Shown: piece after piece, positions 17,459 through 26,191 of the stretch
How positions within the stretch are numbered: the first letter of the stretch is position 1
Layout of the letters: each line of letters begins with the position of its first letter
DNA from: an uncultured Prevotella sp.
GTDB taxonomy: Bacteria; Bacteroidota; Bacteroidia; Bacteroidales; Bacteroidaceae
Reading direction: 5' to 3'
Assembly: GCF_900549175.1 (NCBI RefSeq)
Contig: NZ_URNN01000006.1
Location: 1 to 39,832 of the forward strand
DNA length: 39,832 bases
Notes under the pieces: model-generated
What the model saw: the letters and a program-made list of their open reading frames with translations, nothing else
Databases searched by the model: none
What the model was told of the DNA's origin: nothing
Position numbers and translations under genes: made by a program

Positions 17459-18475
17459 ATGTTTCAGCAGGATACCATCGCATACGGACAAGTGACGGCT
17501 GCGGAGCATGATATGGTGCCCCACAGCCGCCATCTCACACCAGCACAAGTGTTGGACCGCTTGCCTGAAGGTGCCACTCCGGCCCAGCAGGATTCGGCCA
17601 TACAGGCCGCCTTCACCCCGGGCGAGATACACTACAGCGGCAGGCCCGACACACTCCATCTGCCCGGCCACGATGTCGGTCGGAGTGTCTTCGACGTGTC
17701 TTTGCCGGTTTACTACGAGGAGAGCTATTTCTCCGGCGACAGCCTCCTGCATCCCGAGATACAGGGCGGCCGCCACGGTGTGGCGGGCGATCCCGTGCCT
17801 TACACCATGCGCGATGACGACATCATCACGGGCTTGCTTCTCGTGTGCTTCATCCTCGTGGTGGTTGCACTGTCCAATTCGCGCCGTTTCATCGTCCGCC
17901 AGCTTAAAGACTTTCTCTATGTGCCCCATTCCGGGGTGTCGGCCATCACCGAGACCACCTCTGAGGTTCGCTTCCAGTTCTTCCTTGTCTTGCAGACGTG
18001 TCTTCAGTTCTCCATCTTCCAGTATTTCTATACCCAAAACTATATAGGCAGCACGTTTGTACTCGACTCCCAATATCATCTCATCGCCATTTATTTCTCC
18101 ATGTTTGCAGGCTATTTCATTCTGAAAGGTCTGCTCTACCTGATTGTCGATTCGGTGCTTCTTGATGGCAAAAAGAATTTACAGTGGATGAAGGCATTGC
18201 TCTTCATAACCTCTACCGAAGGGGTGCTTTTGCTGCCTGTGGTGTTGCTGCAGGTTTACTTTGACCTGGAGATACAAAATGTGGTTATTTACTTCATTAG
18301 TGTATTGATTTTAGTTAAAATCCTCACCTTTTATAAGTGTTACTTTATCTTTTTCAGAAAGGCGGACGCCATTCTGCAAATAATTTTGTACTTTTGTGCC
18401 CTCGAAGTAGTACCCATCGCTGCTCTGTGGGGCGCGTTGGTGATTACAGGTAACCATTTGAAAATAAATATTTAG
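17459..18475 (+). CDS. DUF4271 multi-pass membrane protein
   Basis: 338 residues from the ATG at 17459. The first 125 residues are soluble and polar. The rest carries about six to eight hydrophobic segments, starting with IITGLLLVCFILVVVALS and including FVLDSQYHLIAIYFSMFAGY and NVVIYFISVLILVKILTFY. This is the Bacteroidota-specific DUF4271 family, which regularly lies next to hemD; no function is known. The upstream in-frame GTG would overlap metK and is less likely. hemD starts 8 bp downstream. Confidence 0.88.
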   Translation: MFQQDTIAYGQVTAAEHDMVPHSRHLTPAQVLDRLPEGATPAQQDSAIQAAFTPGEIHYSGRPDTLHLPGHDVGRSVFDVSLPVYYEESYFSGDSLLHPEIQGGRHGVAGDPVPYTMRDDDIITGLLLVCFILVVVALSNSRRFIVRQLKDFLYVPHSGVSAITETTSEVRFQFFLVLQTCLQFSIFQYFYTQNYIGSTFVLDSQYHLIAIYFSMFAGYFILKGLLYLIVDSVLLDGKKNLQWMKALLFITSTEGVLLLPVVLLQVYFDLEIQNVVIYFISVLILVKILTFYKCYFIFFRKADAILQIILYFCALEVVPIAALWGALVITGNHLKINI

Positions 18476-18482
18476 GACACCG

Positions 18483-19232
18483 ATGATTAAAAAGATTTTG
18501 GTTTCGCAGCCTAAACCGATGAGCGAGAAATCCCCCTACTTTGATATAGCAGAGAGATTTGGAGTGGATTTAGTGTTCCGTCCTTTCATAAAGGTGGAGG
18601 GCTTGACTCCGAAAGAGTTCCGCCAGCAGAAAATAAACATTCTGGACTATTCCGCGATAGTTTTCACTTCACGTCATGCCATAGACAATTTCTTCACTTT
18701 GGCAAAAGACCTGCGGGTAACCATCCCCGAGGACATGAAGTATTTCTGCATTACGGAGACCATAGCACTTTATATCCAGAAGTATGTACAGTATCGCAAA
18801 CGTAAGGTGTTCTTTGGTGCGACGGGTAAGATAGATGACCTCATACCGACGATGGTCAAGCACAAGACCGAGAAGTACCTTGTGCCCATGAGCGATGTCC
18901 ACAACGACAGCATGACCAATCTTCTTGATGCCAAGAAGCTCAACCACACCGAGTGCGTCATGTACCGTACTGTGAGCAACGATTTCACTCCCGAGGAGAT
19001 TGCGGCTTTCGATTACGACATGCTGGTGTTCTTCAGTCCTGCCGGTATCGAGTCGCTCATAAAGAATTTCCCCGATTTCGACCAGAAAAAGATATCCATT
19101 GCCACTTTCGGGCCGGCCACGGCAAAGGCCGTGAAAGATGCCGGACTGCGGCTCGACCTTGAAGCTCCGTCAGAGAAGTACCCCTCGATGACAAGCGCCC
19201 TCATGCATTACCTCAACGAGAAACAGGGCTGA
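18483..19232 (+). CDS. hemD: Uroporphyrinogen-III synthase family protein
   Basis: 249 residues of the HemD fold: two alternating alpha/beta domains. Start KILVSQPKPM, then YSAIVFTSRHAIDNFF (domain 1 motif), VMYRTVSNDF, DMLVFFSPAGIESLIKNF, and IATFGPATAKAVKDAG (domain 2 motif). HemD converts hydroxymethylbilane into uroporphyrinogen III. Many Prevotella/Bacteroides lack early haem genes, so the role of this HemD-like protein in such organisms is not obvious; that point is general knowledge about relatives and not visible here. Confidence 0.9.
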   Translation: MIKKILVSQPKPMSEKSPYFDIAERFGVDLVFRPFIKVEGLTPKEFRQQKINILDYSAIVFTSRHAIDNFFTLAKDLRVTIPEDMKYFCITETIALYIQKYVQYRKRKVFFGATGKIDDLIPTMVKHKTEKYLVPMSDVHNDSMTNLLDAKKLNHTECVMYRTVSNDFTPEEIAAFDYDMLVFFSPAGIESLIKNFPDFDQKKISIATFGPATAKAVKDAGLRLDLEAPSEKYPSMTSALMHYLNEKQG

Positions 19233-19286
19233 TAAAACCTGAAGCGGGTAAATGGGGTAGGCTTATAACGTCACTCGACACACATC

Positions 19287-19775
19287 ATGAACATGCCGGC
19301 AGATTTTACAGCAAGATTCAGCAAGAGAGAGCGTATCGTCAGCCGTCGGCTGATAGAGAAACTCTTTGGCGGAGGAAGCCGCTCCATGGCTGCCTATCCC
19401 GTCAGGATGGTCTATATGCCCATGGTCCGGGATTCCGCCGATGAGGCCGTGCAAGTGCTCATCACCGTGTCGAAGCGCCATTTCAAGCATGCCGTCAGGC
19501 GTAATCGTGTCAAGCGGCAGTTACGTGAGGCGTACAGGGCAAACAAGCATCATCTTTGCAATGCCTTGTCCGGCTCCGGCAGCGCGTTGGCCTTGGCGTT
19601 TATATGGCAGTCAGACCGTATGTATGGCAGTAAGGAAGTGGCGGCTGCCATGGAGTCTTTGCTCAAGCGGCTGTCCGAGCGGCTTGAGCGGAAATTTCAG
19701 AAGAAGGAGAAGACTGTGGATGAGGTAGGTGAAGCGGGTGTGGTAGGTTCATTAGAGGAGATGCCCGAATCATGA
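19287..19775 (+). CDS. rnpA: Ribonuclease P protein component
   Basis: 162 residues. Protein subunit of RNase P, which matures the 5' ends of tRNAs. The RNA-binding RNR motif is at residues 72-74 within SKRHFKHAVRRNRVKRQLRE. The N-terminus FSKRERIVSRRLIEKLF is typical. Residues after about 135 form a Lys/Glu-rich tail that goes beyond the usual 110-130 residues. The gene follows hemD by 54 bp and overlaps yidD by four bases (ATGA at 19772). Confidence 0.95.
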   Translation: MNMPADFTARFSKRERIVSRRLIEKLFGGGSRSMAAYPVRMVYMPMVRDSADEAVQVLITVSKRHFKHAVRRNRVKRQLREAYRANKHHLCNALSGSGSALALAFIWQSDRMYGSKEVAAAMESLLKRLSERLERKFQKKEKTVDEVGEAGVVGSLEEMPES

Positions 19776-20026
19776 AAAGGCTTGCCGGTCAGGTAGTGAT
19801 GTGGTTGCGCCGTGCGGCGGTGTGGCTCCTGTGCCTTCCCATATTGTTTTATCAGAGATGTATCTCGCCGCTTACTCCGCCTGCCTGCCGCTTTACTCCC
19901 ACATGCTCCGAGTATGCCCGTCAGGCCATTGTGAAGTACGGCCCGCTGAAAGGGCTCTGGCTCGCGGTGAAGCGTATTTTGCGTTGCCATCCATGGGGCG
20001 GCAGTGGCTACGACCCGGTGCCGTGA
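19772..20026 (+). CDS. yidD: Membrane protein insertion efficiency factor YidD
   Basis: 84 residues with an amphipathic/hydrophobic N-terminal segment (AAVWLLCLPILFYQRCISPL) and the YidD signature CRFTPTCSEYARQAIVKYGP followed by RILRCHPWGGSGYDPVP. YidD assists YidC-dependent insertion of membrane proteins. Its start overlaps the rnpA stop, so the two are translationally coupled. Confidence 0.95.
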   Translation: MKRLAGQVVMWLRRAAVWLLCLPILFYQRCISPLTPPACRFTPTCSEYARQAIVKYGPLKGLWLAVKRILRCHPWGGSGYDPVP

Positions 20027-20143
20027 CAGAATAATTCGAGTTCAGGGTTCAGAGTGATGAGGATACGAGGTATGATTACCTTATGTTGCAGTCCTGCTCC
20101 GGATGTTGCCAATAGTAAATAAACAAAAATCAATAAAAATACG

Positions 20144-21442
20144 ATGACAAAAAACTTTGTTGAAGAACTGAAATGGCGCGGTATGCTTGCCCAGATAATG
20201 CCCGGTACGGAAGAACTCCTGCTGCGTGAGATGGTGACGGCATACCTCGGTACCGACCCCACGGCCGACTCTCTCCATATCGGTCACCTGTGTGGCATCA
20301 TGATGTTGCGTCACCTGCAGCGTTGCGGCCACAAGCCCATCATCCTCGTCGGCGGAGCCACCGGTATGATAGGTGACCCGTCGGGAAAGAGTCAGGAGCG
20401 CAATTTGCTTGATGACAAGACGCTCTACCACAATCAGGAGTGCATCAAGCGGCAGGTGGCCAAATTCCTCGATTTCGACAGCAGCGAGCCTAACGCCGCC
20501 GAGATGGTCAACAACTACGATTGGATGAAGGATTTCACCTTCCTCGATTTTGCCCGTGTTGTCGGCAAGCACATCACCGTCAACTATATGATGGCCAAGG
20601 AGAGTGTGCAGCAGCGTCTCAACGGCACCGCCCGCGACGGTTTGTCATTCACCGAGTTCACCTACCAGCTTCTTCAGGGTTACGACTTCCTCTATCTCTA
20701 TGAGCACAAGGGCTGCAAGCTCCAGCTTGGCGGCAACGACCAGTGGGGCAACATGACCACCGGTACAGAGCTCATCCGCCGCACTCTCGGCAGCGAGGTG
20801 GAGACCTATGCGCTCACCTGTCCGCTCATCACCAAGGCCGACGGCAAGAAGTTCGGCAAGACAGAGAGCGGCAACATCTGGCTCGATCCCAAGCGCACCA
20901 CGCCGTACAAGTTCTACCAGTTCTGGCTCAACGTCAGCGACGACGATGCCGAACGTTACATAAAGATATTCACCAGCCTCGACCGCGAGACCATCGACTC
21001 CCTCGTCATGGAGCACAAACAGGATCCCGGCCGCCGCACCCTCCAGAAGCGTCTGGCTGAGGAGGTGACGGTGATGGTTCATTCCCGCGAGGCTCTCGAC
21101 ATGGCCATCGAGGCAAGCAACATCCTTTTCGGCAAGTCCACCAAGGACAGCCTGCGCAAGCTCGACGAGCAGACTTTCCTCGACATCTTTGAGGGTGTGC
21201 CCTGCTTTGAGATTTCTGCCGACAGACTTGGTCAGCCGGCCGTAGAACTGTTCACTCAGGATGCTGCCGTCTTTGCCAGCAAGGGTGAGATGCGCAAGCT
21301 CGTGCAGGGTGGTGGCGTGTCGCTCAACAAGGAGAAGCTTTCTGTGTTCGACCGTCCCATAGTGGCTGATGACCTTATTGACGGCAAGTACCTGCTTGTT
21401 CAGCGCGGCAAGAAGAATTATTATCTCATAACGGTAAAATAA
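20144..21442 (+). CDS. tyrS: Tyrosyl-tRNA synthetase
   Basis: 432 residues. Class I synthetase: HIGH motif in DSLHIGHLCG near residue 44, the KFGKT version of the KMSKS loop near residue 235, and GGNDQWGNMTTG of the tyrosine site. A C-terminal S4-like RNA-binding domain (KLVQGGGVSLNKEKL) is present. It lies 117 bp downstream of yidD with no clear promoter that I can see in the gap. Confidence 0.97.
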   Translation: MTKNFVEELKWRGMLAQIMPGTEELLLREMVTAYLGTDPTADSLHIGHLCGIMMLRHLQRCGHKPIILVGGATGMIGDPSGKSQERNLLDDKTLYHNQECIKRQVAKFLDFDSSEPNAAEMVNNYDWMKDFTFLDFARVVGKHITVNYMMAKESVQQRLNGTARDGLSFTEFTYQLLQGYDFLYLYEHKGCKLQLGGNDQWGNMTTGTELIRRTLGSEVETYALTCPLITKADGKKFGKTESGNIWLDPKRTTPYKFYQFWLNVSDDDAERYIKIFTSLDRETIDSLVMEHKQDPGRRTLQKRLAEEVTVMVHSREALDMAIEASNILFGKSTKDSLRKLDEQTFLDIFEGVPCFEISADRLGQPAVELFTQDAAVFASKGEMRKLVQGGGVSLNKEKLSVFDRPIVADDLIDGKYLLVQRGKKNYYLITVK

Positions 21443-21494
21443 CGCTCTGCCCGGACTGCCATATTGGGCGGCAGATAAAAAAACATGCGTAAAA

Positions 21495-21526
21495 TTTGGT
21501 GGTGGAGTGAAAAACCATTACCTTTG
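21495..21526 (+). promoter_or_regulatory. Promoter of tRNA-Gln
   Basis: TTTG (21495-21498), a 20-bp spacer, then TACCTTTG (21519-21526): an exact phylum-type promoter ending 18 bp before the mature tRNA 5' end. Confidence 0.75.
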
Positions 21527-21544
21527 CAGTCAGAATTGTGGTAT

Positions 21545-21615
21545 TGGACCATGGTGTAATGGTAACACTACAGGTTTTGGTTCTGTCATTATGGGTTCGA
21601 GTCCCGTTGGTCCAA
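21545..21615 (+). tRNA. trnQ: tRNA-Gln (anticodon UUG)
   Basis: A 71-base cloverleaf: acceptor TGGACCA with TGGTCCA (21608-21614), D stem GTGT with ACAC, anticodon stem ACAGG with TCTGT closing the loop TTTTGGT (anticodon TTG), and T arm ATGGG-TTCGAGT-CCCGT. The discriminator base is A; CCA is not encoded. Confidence 0.96.
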
Positions 21616-21621
21616 CACCGT

Positions 21622-21659
21622 AAGAAAGCGGATGGCGCGTAGGCGTTGTCCGCTTTCTT
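21622..21659 (+). terminator. Hairpin after tRNA-Gln
   Basis: AAGAAAGCGGA (21622-21632) is fully complementary to TCCGCTTTCTT (21649-21659). No long U-run follows, so termination is likely but not certain. Confidence 0.5.
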
Positions 21660-21681
21660 GCGTTTAAGGCACAGAGTTTTA

Positions 21682-21798
21682 TTTAAACGCAAAGATGCGG
21701 AGGCGCAAAGATTTTAATTATTCTCTGTGTCTCTGCGTCTCTGCAATCCGAAAAAATCCCAAAGGAAATCTTTGCGCCTTGGTGTCTTTGCGTTTAAA
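21682..21798. repeat. AAACGCAAAG-type inverted repeat, copy 2
   Basis: A 33-base arm (21682-21714, TTTAAACGCAAAGATGCGG onward) is complementary to 21766-21798, apart from about five central mismatches. It is related to the repeat at 112-161 and fills much of the 340-bp gap between tRNA-Gln and the glycoside hydrolase gene. I see no gene in that gap. Confidence 0.7.
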
Positions 21799-21904
21799 AT
21801 GCGTTAAAGATAAATCTCCGCGTCTTTGCTTTTTTTAATATCAAAAAAGACATGCTTTTTATCAAAATATCGTGGGAAAGTGCCGCGTTTTAAAAGATAA
21901 TGTG

Positions 21905-21912
21905 TAATTTTG
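21905..21912 (+). promoter_or_regulatory. Candidate -7 element upstream of the GH128-like gene
   Basis: TAATTTTG matches TAnnTTTG and lies 43 bp before the ATG. No TTTG box is seen at -33. Confidence 0.4.
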
Positions 21913-21955
21913 CCCGCACAATCTTTTTAAAAACCTACAACTAACTAATTAATTG

Positions 21956-24900
21956 ATGAAATCTTTTATATCTAAGTGGGCCATTGCTGCTGTGCTGTCG
22001 CTGTCTTTGTCATTGTCGGCAGGGGCAGCCCAGACCAAGCAGACGGTAAGTCAGGTGACCTCCGAAGTCACACTTACCGGAGAGGTAGACTACATCGTCA
22101 CCTCGTCCACACCGTTCGGGGCGTCGGGAGTGATAGACATCGCCGACACAGAACATTCCGTACTAATTCTTTCCAATGTCGTTCCTTCGAGGGCGGCAAC
22201 CATGCTGTCACACGTGCGTATCGGCGGACGTGCCGCAGTAAACAATTCCAACTGCATGGTGCGCATCTATGCCGGCGGCTCCATCATCCTGCCATACAGC
22301 AGCGACATCAAGCCGCTCACCGTCTACACTGGTACAGACTGTACCGGCGAGACTGCGCAGTATGGCGTTGGCAACCGTGTGTCGCTGCGCGGCAACGCCA
22401 TGAACAACAATATCCGCAGCTTCACCCTCAAGCGCGGTTATATGGTGTGCTTCATGACCCGTGCCGACGGTACGGGCTACAGCCGCGTGTTCATTGCCGA
22501 CTCCGAAGACAAGACCGTCAATCTACCTGCCATCCTCAGCGGCACCATCTCCGCCCTGCGCGTGCAGCAGTGGAACGACTCCGGCAAGAAAGGATATGCC
22601 GGCAACGCCACCGATGCCAATACGGCCCTGAAGACAACATGGTGCTACAACTGGGATGCCGGCATCAACGTATGGGCCGACCGCGAATATGTCACACAGC
22701 ATCATCACGAAGGATGGCCCGGCATCTCCGATGTGGGCAACAACGGCACGTCGGCCAACATTCTCGGCAACAACGAGCCTGACAACACCGGCGATGACCG
22801 CGAGCAGGTGAACACCGTCGAGGAAGTGCTTGCCACATGGCCGCAGATGATGGCCACAGGCCGGCGTCTCGGCTCGCCTGCCATGTCGAGTGATCTCAAC
22901 TGGCTCTACCGTTTCATCGATTCCATCGATGCCCGCGGCTGGCGCTGCGATTTCGTTGTGATGCACTGCTACTGGTACAGCGACTGGAGCAGCTGGCTCA
23001 ACACCCTGCGCACGGTGCACAACCGTACCAAACGCCCCATCTGGATTACCGAGATGAACTACGGTGCCAACTGGACCGGATGGCCCGCCGGCGACGACCG
23101 CTCCGGTTCCGATGCCAACTTCGCCATCGAGAAACAGCATTTCGCCCCTGTTGTCGACGGTCTCGAAGAAACCGACTGGCTGGAGCGCTATGCCGTATAC
23201 AACTGGGTGCAGGACTGCCGCTCGGTATACCTCAACGGCAAGCTCACACCCATGGGCGAGTATTATGCCGCCAGGGAAACGGGCATTGCCTACAATCCGG
23301 CTTACGAGGTTGTGCCCACCATGCCCAAGTGCTACGACCCAGACAATCTCGTGGCCGTATACAACAAGGATGATGCCACCACCACACTCACCTGGCACGA
23401 TTACAACGGCGAGTACAACCGCAGCATGCTCATCGAGCGCCGTGTGTCGTCAAGCCTGTGGGAGACCGTGGCTGAGATAACGCCCAAGGAAGAGGAAGCC
23501 GACTATGAGTACACCGACACCACCTCCCCCTATGGCACGGTATACCGCATACACATTGCCGATGCCTCCGGTCGCGGACGCTATACCGGCGAGGCCGCCT
23601 CGGCCATCACCGATGTGGAGCCGGGCGATGCCCTCACTGCCGACGGGCAGACATTCTACGTTGGTGGCAATATCTTTGTCAATGGCGATTTCGACCTCGG
23701 CCTGTCACATTGGACCGATGCCTCCGGCAACGCCCTTTCTGCTCCGTGGTTTGAGGCAGTGCCCCGTGGCGGCATGGGCGGCGGCAGCTACCTTCAGGCA
23801 TGGGGCAACGGCGACAACACCGCCCCGCAGTCGTTGCGTAGCGTTGTCGATGTCAAGCCCGAGACCTATTATTATTGCTCCTTGGCCGGCCGTGGCGTGA
23901 GTGGCACTGTACGTCTTTCACTGTCCACCAACGGCACCCGCGAGACCCAGCGCCTTGTGGCCTTGTCCAACACGTCCGACTGGGCCGTGCAGTCATCCAT
24001 CACCAACAGTATGGTGTACCAATACTGTATTGTAAACATGCGCGACCTTGCCGCCACCGCACAGATTGACCGTATCATGCTCTGCGAGCTGTTCACCACA
24101 CGCGAGGCGGCCCTGGCCGATGCCGCGGAGAAAGCCCGTGCGCGCGCCGAGGCTTTCAAAGCTTTCAACACCCGCCATGCCGGCATGAACGCATGGCTCG
24201 ATGCCCGCATGGCCGAGCCTGGATGCAGCGCTGCCGACATCGAGGCTGCCATTGCCACCGTGCAGACGGCCGGTGTGGCCGTCGATTCGCTCCGTCTGCT
24301 CCATGCACAGTCGCAGCCGCTCTTCTCCGACGGTCTGATGACCGACGATGCGGGAGGCGGCCTCACGTGGGCCGAGCGTATTGACGCTCTCGACAGCGAG
24401 CCCGACCTCGCCGCTTCTGTTCTCGCCGGTTTCCTTGCCGCACGCGACGAGGCATGTCCCGTCACCGTGCTCGACGATGCCGTCAAGTCTCCGTCGTTCT
24501 CCGGCAGCACCACAGGGTGGAACCTTTCTGCCGGCACATATCGTGGCGGCCGACAAAATACGGCCACTGTTGCGGGCCGCACCTGCTGGAGTGCTCTTTG
24601 GACCAATGTCAGTGCCGCAGAAGGCTCGGGCACCACTCTCGCCGTCAACCAGTCGCTTGGCGGACTTTCACATGGATATTATCAGTTGGAGTGCAAGGCT
24701 TCCACACAGCACTACTGCATTTCCGACCAGCATGCCTTCCTTACCGTCGACACTGTTACCGCCGTATCGCCGGTGATGTCTCTTGCCCTGCAGGACATTC
24801 CGTCGGTTGATGACCGAGGCAAGTGGGAGACACTCGTCACCCCGCCCGTTTATGTTGCCGACGGCGCCGACGTTACCATCGGTTTCGAGAGTTCGAAGGC

Positions 24901-25612
24901 TGGCGCCACCGACAATATGTGGATGGCTTATGCCAACACCACCAATAGCGGTGACAACCGTGAGGGATGGTGGTGTGCCACCGATTTCAGCCTGCGTTTC
25001 ACTCCTTTCTACAAGCGCACGCTTGCCGATGGCGAGCAGTGGGGCACCATCTGTCTGCCGTATGCCTTCACCACCGATGCCGAGACATCACTCTACCAGA
25101 TTGCGGGTGTCACTGCCGACCTCAAGTCGGTATGTCTCGAGCCTGTCAGTGAGACTGTGGCGGGCATGCCTTATGTCTTCCGCACCACGCTCACTGACCT
25201 GCGCTTCCGCGAGACCGGCACTCCTGTCAAGTCGGCCATTACCACCGGACAGAACTTCCGTGGCAACTTCATGGCCGTGGCCAAGGCTCCGGTCAACAGT
25301 TATGTGTTGCGTGACAATGCGTGGTACCGTATCAACACGTCCGAAGATCGTGTGCCGCTGACCAATTTCGGCGGAATGTTGCGCAATGCCTCCAAGCTCA
25401 CCGTCATCGCCGACTGGCGGGGTGAAACCATGCCTGTTTACGATCTTGACCGCGACATCAGCCTCGATGCCGTCAATGCCGTCAGTGACGGCAGCTCGTC
25501 CGACGTTCCGTCGCGTCTCTACGATGTCTCCGGTCGCCGCGTTGCCGGCAGCTCGCCTGCGGGTGTTGTCATCCGCGTTGATGGCACCAAGGTGACCAAA
25601 GTGGTTAAATGA
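21956..25612 (+). CDS. Large secreted GH128-like glycoside hydrolase with probable T9SS C-terminal signal
   Basis: 1218 residues from the ATG at 21956 (a TTG one codon earlier is less likely). A signal peptide (WAIAAVLSLSLSLSAGAA) is followed by a beta-rich domain (about 35-190), then a catalytic region (about 195-450) resembling the Asl1-like/GH128 beta-1,3-glucanase family: LGNNEPDN with E274 as likely acid/base and RPIWITEMNYG with E366 as likely nucleophile. Next come an FN3-like segment (about 460-555), a jelly-roll segment starting NIFVNGDFDLGLSHWTD (CBM-like), a helical FIVAR-like stretch rich in Ala (about 715-780), and a second jelly roll. The end, RLYDVSGRRV then VIRVDGTKVTKVVK, looks like a short T9SS sorting domain. 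Substrate is inferred. GC content is high, unlike the island just downstream. Confidence 0.85.
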   Translation: MKSFISKWAIAAVLSLSLSLSAGAAQTKQTVSQVTSEVTLTGEVDYIVTSSTPFGASGVIDIADTEHSVLILSNVVPSRAATMLSHVRIGGRAAVNNSNCMVRIYAGGSIILPYSSDIKPLTVYTGTDCTGETAQYGVGNRVSLRGNAMNNNIRSFTLKRGYMVCFMTRADGTGYSRVFIADSEDKTVNLPAILSGTISALRVQQWNDSGKKGYAGNATDANTALKTTWCYNWDAGINVWADREYVTQHHHEGWPGISDVGNNGTSANILGNNEPDNTGDDREQVNTVEEVLATWPQMMATGRRLGSPAMSSDLNWLYRFIDSIDARGWRCDFVVMHCYWYSDWSSWLNTLRTVHNRTKRPIWITEMNYGANWTGWPAGDDRSGSDANFAIEKQHFAPVVDGLEETDWLERYAVYNWVQDCRSVYLNGKLTPMGEYYAARETGIAYNPAYEVVPTMPKCYDPDNLVAVYNKDDATTTLTWHDYNGEYNRSMLIERRVSSSLWETVAEITPKEEEADYEYTDTTSPYGTVYRIHIADASGRGRYTGEAASAITDVEPGDALTADGQTFYVGGNIFVNGDFDLGLSHWTDASGNALSAPWFEAVPRGGMGGGSYLQAWGNGDNTAPQSLRSVVDVKPETYYYCSLAGRGVSGTVRLSLSTNGTRETQRLVALSNTSDWAVQSSITNSMVYQYCIVNMRDLAATAQIDRIMLCELFTTREAALADAAEKARARAEAFKAFNTRHAGMNAWLDARMAEPGCSAADIEAAIATVQTAGVAVDSLRLLHAQSQPLFSDGLMTDDAGGGLTWAERIDALDSEPDLAASVLAGFLAARDEACPVTVLDDAVKSPSFSGSTTGWNLSAGTYRGGRQNTATVAGRTCWSALWTNVSAAEGSGTTLAVNQSLGGLSHGYYQLECKASTQHYCISDQHAFLTVDTVTAVSPVMSLALQDIPSVDDRGKWETLVTPPVYVADGADVTIGFESSKAGATDNMWMAYANTTNSGDNREGWWCATDFSLRFTPFYKRTLADGEQWGTICLPYAFTTDAETSLYQIAGVTADLKSVCLEPVSETVAGMPYVFRTTLTDLRFRETGTPVKSAITTGQNFRGNFMAVAKAPVNSYVLRDNAWYRINTSEDRVPLTNFGGMLRNASKLTVIADWRGETMPVYDLDRDISLDAVNAVSDGSSSDVPSRLYDVSGRRVAGSSPAGVVIRVDGTKVTKVVK

Positions 25613-25667
25613 CATAAAGACCCCTGCAATCCTCTGATTGGGTTTTTGGGGTTCTTATACAATAAGA

Positions 25668-25713
25668 GCGCGATTCTCGGGTTTTGACACGAGGGTCGCG
25701 CTTTTCTTCTTTT
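25668..25713 (+). terminator. Intrinsic terminator after the GH128-like gene
   Basis: GCGCGATTCTCG (25668-25679) pairs with CGAGGGTCGCGC (25690-25701), with two G-U pairs and a 10-base loop. It is followed by TTTTCTTCTTTT. Confidence 0.8.
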
Positions 25714-25714
25714 A

Positions 25715-25785
25715 GACATAACGACATATTTCGTTTTTGACATAAAGACATATTTCGTTTTGACATAAAGACATATTGTTTTTTT
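25715..25785. repeat. Three tandem 23-24 bp repeats
   Basis: Units at 25715-25738, 25739-25761 and 25762-25785 all begin GACATAAAGACATATT (first copy GACATAACGACATATT) and end in a T-run. They lie directly after the GH128 terminator and contain no gene. Confidence 0.8.
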
Positions 25786-25816
25786 GTCCAAAAACGAGAG
25801 ATGCCAGTCGTGAACA

Positions 25817-26135
25817 ATCTTTACTTTAACGTATGTTAAAGCACACCTGAACCCCGATTTCCGCACTACGACGCGAAATACGCGATTTTTCGCAAAAATG
25901 GGGAGTGTTGACTGTCAGTGAGTTACAGAGATGTTAATTTGTCAATATAGCAGAGAGACCCTCCTCTTACTCCGTTTAGGCCGTAGTTGCATCGCCGTTA
26001 GGCCGTAACCGCAACGCAAGTACGCCGTAAACGGAGTGTAAGGAGGCCCTAAAGGCAAGCCAAGAGCACAAAAACGGTGTGTCGGCAAGGCAAAAAGAGC
26101 CTTTCCGCCGTTCTATTTCGAGAAAAAAGAAATGT
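25817..26135. repeat. Long intergenic repeat element, copy 1
   Basis: The left end, ATCTTTACTTTAACGTATGT (25817 onward), is shared with 36590, as are an equally long 41-base segment and the words CGNTTTTTCG, AAATGGG and GTTAC that follow. The right end (GCCTTTCCGCC then TTCTATTTCG, A-rich) resembles 36925-36972. In the middle, 25960-25978 pairs with 26028-26046 (6+10 bp around a 3-base bulge on each side), enclosing 22/23-bp tandem units that start CCGTTTAGGCCGTA and CCGTTAGGCCGTAA. No open reading frame was found. Confidence 0.6.
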
Positions 26136-26191
26136 TAAATTTTAGGAATTTATTTAACATAAATATAAATCCGTGATGTGGACATGTACGG

